A stretch of DNA of 11,888 nucleotides from Bacillota bacterium (lineage in GTDB: Bacteria; Bacillota; Bacilli; Paenibacillales; Paenibacillaceae). A model generated the notes under the pieces. It did not search any database. It had not been told where the DNA came from and was given only the letters and a program-made list of their open reading frames with translations. The stretch's first letter is position 1. Each line of letters begins with the position of its first letter. The stretch lies in assembly GCA_023386495.1 (NCBI GenBank), contig JAEWJS010000038.1, positions 1 through 11,888 on the forward strand. The letters are read 5' to 3'. The position numbers and the translations under genes were made by a program. Below, piece after piece: positions 7,411-11,888 of this stretch.

Positions 7411-8820
7411 CTATTCGCCCGTTTTCAGCCAATTCAGCACGTCATCGAGCGTCCGAACCGGTACGATAAGAAGGCCCGGGGCGCCCAAGCGGGCTTCATC
7501 TTCCAATCCGGCTGGAACGAAGAACACCTCGGCTCCCGTGCGGCTCACCGAATATGCCTTCTGCCGGACGCCCCCGACCCGGCCGATGACGCCGTCCGGT
7601 CCGATCGTGCCCGTCCCGGCGACGTGCCTGCCGCCCGTCACGCCGCCGGGCGTCAACTGGTCGAGCAGCGCCAGCGTCAGCATGGCGCCATGCGACGGTC
7701 CGCCCTCGTGCACCGCATAGCGGCGGAAGCGGACGTCCCCGGCAGCGTCCGGCACGAGCACGTTCTCGACCAATACGCCGAACACGGCTCGGTCCGGCTC
7801 GTCTTCGCTCGCGCGGGTGCCGGCAGTCACGTCCAGCTCGCGGCCGTCCCGTACGATCGCTAGCCGGACTTGCTCGCCGGGCAGCACGCCGTCCATCGCA
7901 TCGGTCAGATCAATCAGCGACAGCACCTTGCGACCGTTCAGGCCGACGATGATGTCGCCCGCATGGAGTACGCCCGATACGGGACTGCCAGCCTCGATTG
8001 CCCGGATGCGCACGCCCTGCGCGAGAATGCCTTGACCGAGCCCGATCCGCTGGTAAGCGATCGCGATCGCAGCCTCGTTCGCATCCTGCTTCATCGCGCG
8101 GACGAGCTCATCGTATTCCCCGATCGACATGCCGAGTTCTTCGATCGGCTCGAACGCATAATGCGGGAACAGCTTGGCGTAGAGACGGTCGATCGGGAAT
8201 GCCGGCCGTTCAAAGATCAGCACGCCGTCGATTCGCCCTCTCCCCTGACGTTCGCCATCTTCCGCTGCCGCATACCGGTTCATGTCCATCGTCAGGCCCG
8301 GATAGGTCACGAGCGAGCCTGTCGGCCAGAACAAGCAGGCGAGCAGCGCGGCATTCGCCGCAAGCAGCAGCAGCGTCCTCGCGAAGCTGCGCCTCGCTTG
8401 CCACTCGGCCGCAGCCAGGTCGAAGAATACGGCCAGCCAGGCTGCCGCTAACAGGGCCACTGTCAGGATGATGCGATCCGGCTCCATCTCGAGCATGGCG
8501 ATCGCAAGCACGGCTGCCGCGGATAGCAGCAGGGAGAACAGGCTGGCTGCATTAGCCAGCTTAGCCCCGGTACGGCTGCCCCAGCGCAGCCGGGCCCTGC
8601 CTGCTCGATCGGCGATGCGCAGCCATGCGCCGCAGGCCCACAGCGCCGGCGCGACGGCTGCCAGGTAGGGCAGCGCATTCAGCGCATCGATCCAGCGCAT
8701 CGTGCCCGGCAAGTTCAACGGATCGAACAGCCAGGCTAGCTCACCGACCACGGACAGGATGAGGAGGACGGCCATCCCGGCAACGCTGACGCGCACATAA
8801 CGTCGGCTGCCGGCCGTCAT
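7411..8820 (-). CDS. Membrane-anchored PDZ-Lon-type serine protease (YlbL-like C-terminus, five-helix N-terminus)
   Basis: A 469-residue protein from ATG 8820. The N-terminal part has five predicted helices (about 11-32, 48-69, 91-111, 117-136, 146-165). Basic loops at 70-88 and 138-148 put the N-terminus inside and the C-terminal half outside. A PDZ-like domain (about 262-335; GSPVSGVLHAGDIIVGLNG) follows, then a Lon/S16 proteolytic domain (about 345-466) with Ser376 in GGPSHG and Lys421 in GGVRQKAYS, the Ser-Lys dyad 45 residues apart (43 in E. coli Lon). The C-terminal half resembles B. subtilis YlbL, which has one helix and fewer residues, so the multi-helix N-terminus is unusual. The motif is GPSHG where GPSAG is typical. 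No ATPase domain is present. The start overlaps the ribokinase stop by 4 bp (ATGA); the longer in-frame start at 8910 lies inside the kinase. It probably cleaves exported or membrane proteins; substrate unknown. Confidence 0.88.
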   Translation of the reverse strand: MTAGSRRYVRVSVAGMAVLLILSVVGELAWLFDPLNLPGTMRWIDALNALPYLAAVAPALWACGAWLRIADRAGRARLRWGSRTGAKLANAASLFSLLLSAAAVLAIAMLEMEPDRIILTVALLAAAWLAVFFDLAAAEWQARRSFARTLLLLAANAALLACLFWPTGSLVTYPGLTMDMNRYAAAEDGERQGRGRIDGVLIFERPAFPIDRLYAKLFPHYAFEPIEELGMSIGEYDELVRAMKQDANEAAIAIAYQRIGLGQGILAQGVRIRAIEAGSPVSGVLHAGDIIVGLNGRKVLSLIDLTDAMDGVLPGEQVRLAIVRDGRELDVTAGTRASEDEPDRAVFGVLVENVLVPDAAGDVRFRRYAVHEGGPSHGAMLTLALLDQLTPGGVTGGRHVAGTGTIGPDGVIGRVGGVRQKAYSVSRTGAEVFFVPAGLEDEARLGAPGLLIVPVRTLDDVLNWLKTGE

Positions 8821-9794
8821 GGGCGCATCAGGTCTTCCAGGTGCGGCATGCCGTCCTGCGCGCCGAATACCTGCACGGCCATCGAAGCGGCCTTCACGGC
8901 GAATGCGCAATTCGCGCGCAGCGGCTTGCCGTGCAGCAGGCCGTAGGCGAATGCCGCATTGAACGCGTCCCCCGCGCCGGTCGTATCGACGACCTTCACC
9001 TTCGGCGCGGGTACCGTAACCAGCTCCCCGTCCTCGAGGAAGCTGCAGCCTCTTGCGCCTCGGGTGACGATCACTTTCGCATATGACGTGCCGTTCGCCC
9101 CCTCGGCCGCTTCCCAGGCGCGAAGCGACGCCGCCAGACGGCTGTCCTCCGCTTCATCTGCGCCTGCGTCGGCATCGTCCGCAGCCCCTAGGCTGTCCCC
9201 TTCATGGCCGCTGCCTCCGATCATGGCCCACTCCGTCTCGTTCGGCGTAAGATAATCCGTCACCGCCAGGAGCGATGCCGGCAAGACTGCCGCCGGCGCG
9301 GGATTAAGCACGGTGACTCCGCCGGCTTCCTTCGCGATGCGGAATGCCCGCTCCACCGCCGCGAGCGGAATTTCCAATTGGGCGACCGTGATGGCTGCGC
9401 CGCTGATCGCACCCGCATGCCGCTCGATATAGCCCGCATCGCAGCCCTCGTTCGCTCCCGGCACGACAACGATGCAATTATCCTCGCGCGTAAGCGAGAT
9501 ATGCGCCGTACCGGTCGCATGCGCTTCCGAGGTCTCCACGGCGGTCAGTTCCACTCCGGCTTCGGCCAGCTGCCTGCGGATCCGTTCCCCGAAGCCGTCC
9601 GCTCCCAGCAGCCCGACCATCGCCACGGGCGCTTCCAGCCGCGCCAGCCCGTAGGCTTGGTTGGCCCCTTTGCCGCCCGGCACGTACCGGACAGCCTCTC
9701 CGCGCATCGTCTCCCCGATGCGCGGAAGCCGCGGCATCGTAACGACGACATCCATGTTCAAGCTTCCTACAACCGCGATTCCGCGTCCCTTCAT
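8817..9794 (-). CDS. rbsK: Ribokinase-type PfkB sugar kinase
   Basis: A 325-residue kinase with the PfkB-family layout. The substrate-end motif VGSLNMD (9-15, ribose-binding NxD) is followed by PGGKGANQA (39-47), NPAP (164-167), TPNETE (183-188) and the ATP/anion-hole motif DTTGAGDAFN (270-279), in which Asp276 is the catalytic base. By family it phosphorylates ribose to ribose-5-phosphate; a related sugar or nucleoside is possible. The ATG at 9794 is chosen because GGGAGG (9803-9808) is 8 nt upstream; the frame is open to 9824, but that start has no ribosome binding site. An Asp/Glu/Ala-rich insert (about 196-218) follows TPNETE, where E. coli RbsK has no such segment. No ribose transporter, RbsD or LacI-type regulator is adjacent. 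Its 3' end overlaps the membrane protease gene by ATGA. Confidence 0.9.
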   Translation of the reverse strand: MKGRGIAVVGSLNMDVVVTMPRLPRIGETMRGEAVRYVPGGKGANQAYGLARLEAPVAMVGLLGADGFGERIRRQLAEAGVELTAVETSEAHATGTAHISLTREDNCIVVVPGANEGCDAGYIERHAGAISGAAITVAQLEIPLAAVERAFRIAKEAGGVTVLNPAPAAVLPASLLAVTDYLTPNETEWAMIGGSGHEGDSLGAADDADAGADEAEDSRLAASLRAWEAAEGANGTSYAKVIVTRGARGCSFLEDGELVTVPAPKVKVVDTTGAGDAFNAAFAYGLLHGKPLRANCAFAVKAASMAVQVFGAQDGMPHLEDLMRP

Positions 9795-9825
9795 GCACGC
9801 AGCCTCCCAAGCCCCATTTGCCACT

Positions 9826-9834
9826 ATTTTAGCA
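9826..9834 (-). promoter_or_regulatory. Candidate extended -10 promoter for ribokinase
   Basis: The minus strand reads TGCTAAAAT, matching the extended -10 form TGnTAnnnT. It is placed so that a transcript would start about 25 nt before the kinase ATG and include its ribosome binding site. No good -35 is visible, which extended -10 promoters tolerate. It lies in the 72-bp gap after the upstream gene. Confidence 0.4.
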
Positions 9835-9866
9835 TAAGGCAGTGCTGCCGCGCCCGAAATAACGGA

Positions 9867-10325
9867 TCATCGACGCACCACGCCCACCGTAATCGCGCCG
9901 TAATGCTCGATCGTTTTCCGAACGACGTCCAGCTTTTCCTTGGTGCAATGAATGACGACCGTGACCTCCTTGCTCTCGGCGAGCCGATCCCGCCGAACGG
10001 CAATGCTCCGCTTATTCAACAGCATGCGGATTGCCCCGCCTACGCCAAAGCCGGCCACCGCGAAGAGGATGCCGCAGATGACAGGCCCCCACGGCAGCAC
10101 GAAGCCCATGCTCAAGCCGACGACCGCGGCAGCCGTCGCGGTCGCCATGCCGACATCGAACACCGTCGTGCCGCGTTCGGCATGAATGATGCTCCCCGCT
10201 GCCTCGACCGACACGGGATCCATCGGTACGGCAAGCAGATCCTCCCTGGCGATCCCGATGCCCTCCAGCCTCGCAAGCACGGACTCCAGCTCCAAGGACT
10301 GCTCGAATGTACAGAATACCAGCAT
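9867..10325 (-). CDS. Small two-helix membrane protein of unknown function
   Basis: A 152-residue protein not recognised by name. The N-terminus (1-35) is a short alpha/beta segment (MLVFCTFEQS, then an ExxLARLEGIGI helix). Two membrane helices lie at about 58-78 and 80-101; the second is Gly-rich (AGFGVGGAIR), like a glycine-zipper hairpin. A cytosolic C-terminal segment (118-150) reads VTVVIHCTKEKLDVVRKTIE and ends with a GAITVGVV strand. Together the N- and C-terminal parts look like halves of a small beta-alpha-beta domain interrupted by a membrane hairpin, a layout seen in some stress-related membrane proteins. The ATG at 10325 is preferred over the GTG at 10328 because GAGGTG (10331-10336) is then 5 nt away. 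The preceding gene ends only 12 bp upstream, so the two are co-transcribed. Confidence 0.8.
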   Translation of the reverse strand: MLVFCTFEQSLELESVLARLEGIGIAREDLLAVPMDPVSVEAAGSIIHAERGTTVFDVGMATATAAAVVGLSMGFVLPWGPVICGILFAVAGFGVGGAIRMLLNKRSIAVRRDRLAESKEVTVVIHCTKEKLDVVRKTIEHYGAITVGVVRR

Positions 10326-10337
10326 CACGTCACCTCG

Positions 10338-11114
10338 CTATCCGGCATGCCGCATCGGCAGGATGGCAGTCGACTGGTATTCTGCCTCCAGGTAGCGGCG
10401 CTGCTCCGCGCGGAAGAAGCGATTGTTCTCCTTCGCAGCATAATAGCCGTGATAGACCGCGCCTCCCATGACCGAAGGCATGAAGAGCAGCCAATGCGGA
10501 TCCAACGTCGCGGAAGCGCCTGCCACGCGTCCGTGGAACAGATCAAGCACGACCAGGTATACGTTCGAATTCACGGCGTAGATCCACCACCAGAAGATCG
10601 CATAGAAGGCAATGAACAACCTGCCGTTGTACAATTGGCCTAGGCCGGGGAATATCGCCGAGCAGAAAGCGCCCAGCGCGGGCCGTCTGCGCGCCAGGTA
10701 ATCGATGCCCCACATCGACAGCCGGTACGTCCTCGCTGCTCCGTTGCGTTCCGATGCGGCTGCCTCGCTAAGCCGGCACATCTCATTCGCGTTCCTGCGG
10801 CTGTCGCAGATGGACCAGAAGTAGATGGCTACATAACCATACATATATTCCGGATCTACTACCTGCTTCGCCAACTCGAATTGTCCGCAGAAGGAATAGA
10901 CCATCGCTTCGTTCACGTGACCCAGCGTGTTAATGATCAACTCCGCCATCGTGAGCAAGACACCGATCACGTATCGATGAAGCAGCAGATGGCCGAATCC
11001 GGGAAACGCAGCCGACCACCACGCGACGACATTCGGATTGTGCGGATGCAGAAACGTTATGCCTGCCGGGCCGACGCTGCCGAATGGCCGATGGGCTCGA
11101 GCCTCGCTCTCCAT
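10338..11114 (-). CDS. TM2-like membrane protein with an internal duplication
   Basis: A 258-residue membrane protein. Two segments, starting near residues 26 and 144, share the TM2-like signature (SAAFPGFGHL at 34-43 and SAIFPGLGQL at 152-161). Each is followed by two hydrophobic helices and then by a DP pair (87-88 and 205-206) leading into a further helix. All these points are offset by exactly 118 residues, so the protein looks like a gap-free tandem duplication. A hydrophilic linker (105-143) joins the halves and a charged tail (228-258) ends the protein. Function is unknown; TM2-type modules occur in many small membrane proteins without a common biochemical role. The ATG at 11114 has GGGGTG 8 nt upstream. 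It is the first gene of the leftward operon; its promoter region carries a palindrome at 11134-11148. Confidence 0.82.
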   Translation of the reverse strand: MESEARAHRPFGSVGPAGITFLHPHNPNVVAWWSAAFPGFGHLLLHRYVIGVLLTMAELIINTLGHVNEAMVYSFCGQFELAKQVVDPEYMYGYVAIYFWSICDSRRNANEMCRLSEAAASERNGAARTYRLSMWGIDYLARRRPALGAFCSAIFPGLGQLYNGRLFIAFYAIFWWWIYAVNSNVYLVVLDLFHGRVAGASATLDPHWLLFMPSVMGGAVYHGYYAAKENNRFFRAEQRRYLEAEYQSTAILPMRHAG

Positions 11115-11306
11115 GGATTGAACACCCCATATTTCCTAAAATTTAGGATTTATATCTCTTGTAGTATGGCTGATTTACGGGATGCGATACGCAAGCTTGT
11201 ACGAATGCGGAGAAATTTGAGGCAATATTTAACCGGACAGACTTCTCTCATCATGCCGTGTTGCGCTACAATGTGAAGAGCAATCGATTGGAGGAACCGA
11301 TTCGTT
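11115..11306. promoter_or_regulatory. Divergent promoter region between TM2-like and LtaS-like genes
   Basis: This 192-bp AT-richer region separates two divergent genes. For the leftward gene, TATAAA (minus, 11149-11154) is a possible -10, next to the inverted repeat TCCTAAA-A-TTTAGGA. For the rightward gene, TACAAT (11267-11272) is a possible -10 about 18 bp before the GGAGG at 11290-11294. Neither has a good -35 at standard spacing. Confidence 0.45.
11134..11148. promoter_or_regulatory. Palindromic operator-like site
   Basis: TCCTAAA (11134-11140), one central A, TTTAGGA (11142-11148): perfect 7-bp arms. The site lies directly downstream of the TATAAA on the minus strand, where the transcription start of the TM2-like gene is expected, a usual position for repressor binding. 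The binding protein is unknown. Confidence 0.45.
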
Positions 11307-11888
11307 ATGCCTTATTCTGTACAGACTGCCCTTCGCAGCCCATTCGTGCTGTTCACGCTGCTGATGGCGGCGAAGTTCTATATGACGTCGGCCGTCATCT
11401 GGGGCAACGTCGGTTGGACCCCGCTGTGGACGGCGCTGCCGACGGTGTGGGCCGCCTTCGGGCTGATCGAGCTGATCGCGTCCAGACGCAAAATCGCCGC
11501 CTACGCAGCCGTTAACTTGCTATTCACTTGTATCTACTTTGCCGTCATTATGTATTACAAATACTTCGGAATTATCGTCACTTACCACGCCCTGTCGCAG
11601 GTCGGGCAAGTGACGGAGGTGAAGGGCAGCGTATTCCAGCTCATGCACCCCTACTTCCTGCTGATCTTCACGGATCTGCTCGTGATGGCCGGGCTGTTCG
11701 TCTGGCACCGGGGGTTCCGCCGCTGGGCGGCTTCCTTCAAGCCCTCGCGCACGTCCCGGATCGCATCGGCCGCGCTTGCTGCCGTCATGCTCGGCGCCTG
11801 CCTCGCGCTGGTGCTGCCGAACCGCGACATCGTCAATGAATTGAAGCGCACGGAACGCATGGGCATTATCAACTACGAGATCTACACC
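11307..11888 (+). CDS. LtaS-family phosphoglycerol transferase (N-terminal membrane part, cut by right edge)
   Basis: The plus strand from ATG 11307 is open for 194 codons to the window end. Five hydrophobic helices (about 12-31, 38-58, 65-85, 115-134, 151-171) are followed by NELKRTERMGIINYEIYT. This fits the N-terminus of lipoteichoic acid synthase-type proteins, in which five helices and a linker precede an extracellular sulfatase-fold domain that polymerises glycerol-phosphate from phosphatidylglycerol. The catalytic domain (Thr nucleophile, Mn2+ ligands) is beyond the window, so the enzyme class is inferred from the helix layout and linker only. GGAGG at 11290-11294 is 12 nt before the ATG, and no closer in-frame start exists. 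It is transcribed divergently from the TM2-like gene. Confidence 0.8.
   Translation, partial: MPYSVQTALRSPFVLFTLLMAAKFYMTSAVIWGNVGWTPLWTALPTVWAAFGLIELIASRRKIAAYAAVNLLFTCIYFAVIMYYKYFGIIVTYHALSQVGQVTEVKGSVFQLMHPYFLLIFTDLLVMAGLFVWHRGFRRWAASFKPSRTSRIASAALAAVMLGACLALVLPNRDIVNELKRTERMGIINYEIYT

Noticed and set aside
8057..8070. 14-bp palindrome GCGATCGCGATCGC, two overlapping GCGATCGC octamers
   Set aside because: It lies in the protease gene over Ala/Ile codons (AIAIA) and is readily explained by codon use; GCGATCGC is abundant in other lineages but a single occurrence is not informative here.
9204..10643. Plus-strand open frame (479 codons) antisense to ribokinase and the two membrane protein genes
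   Set aside because: It spans three real minus-strand genes and their gaps, has no ribosome binding site or domain, and shows shadow-frame composition.

Overview
The window looks like chromosomal DNA of a fairly GC-rich Gram-positive endospore-former relative, most likely Paenibacillaceae (Paenibacillus/Cohnella type). The basis is AGGAGG-like ribosome binding sites, a lipoteichoic-acid-synthase-type membrane protein, a YlbL-like PDZ/Lon-type protease and a BmrC/BmrD-like heterodimeric ABC exporter. The genus is inferred from protein flavour only. Nine genes are supported. Eight read leftward (minus strand); only the last, cut by the right edge, reads rightward. No rRNA, tRNA, insertion sequence, prophage or CRISPR array was seen.

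Left part (1-1765, minus): the start of a membrane acyltransferase (acyltransferase-3 fold), cut by the left edge, lies downstream of a PfpI/DJ-1-type stress protein. A clear intrinsic terminator separates them. Positions 1766-2399 hold no convincing gene. Instead there is an unusual symmetric array of four AATAGnTGTAC-type repeats (two per arm, 51 bp apart in each arm, arms inverted) and a set of GC-rich palindromes.

Centre (2400-7235, minus): a tightly overlapping three-gene efflux operon. An MFS transporter is followed by two half-size ABC exporters. The first ABC subunit has a degenerate Walker B (Asp in place of the catalytic Glu) but a canonical LSGGQ. The second has the catalytic Glu but a changed signature (LSAGE). 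This is the complementary pattern of a heterodimer with one working ATP site.

Right-centre (7354-11114, minus): a probable operon in the order duplicated TM2-like membrane protein, small two-helix membrane protein, ribokinase-type sugar kinase, and a five-helix membrane protease with PDZ and Lon-type (Ser-Lys) domains. It ends at a strong terminator at 7354-7383. The kinase and protease overlap by ATGA. The small-protein-to-kinase gap (72 bp) has an extended -10 motif, so the kinase may also have its own promoter.

Right edge (11115-11888): a divergent intergenic region with a palindromic operator-like site, then the N-terminal five-helix part of an LtaS-family phosphoglycerol transferase on the plus strand.
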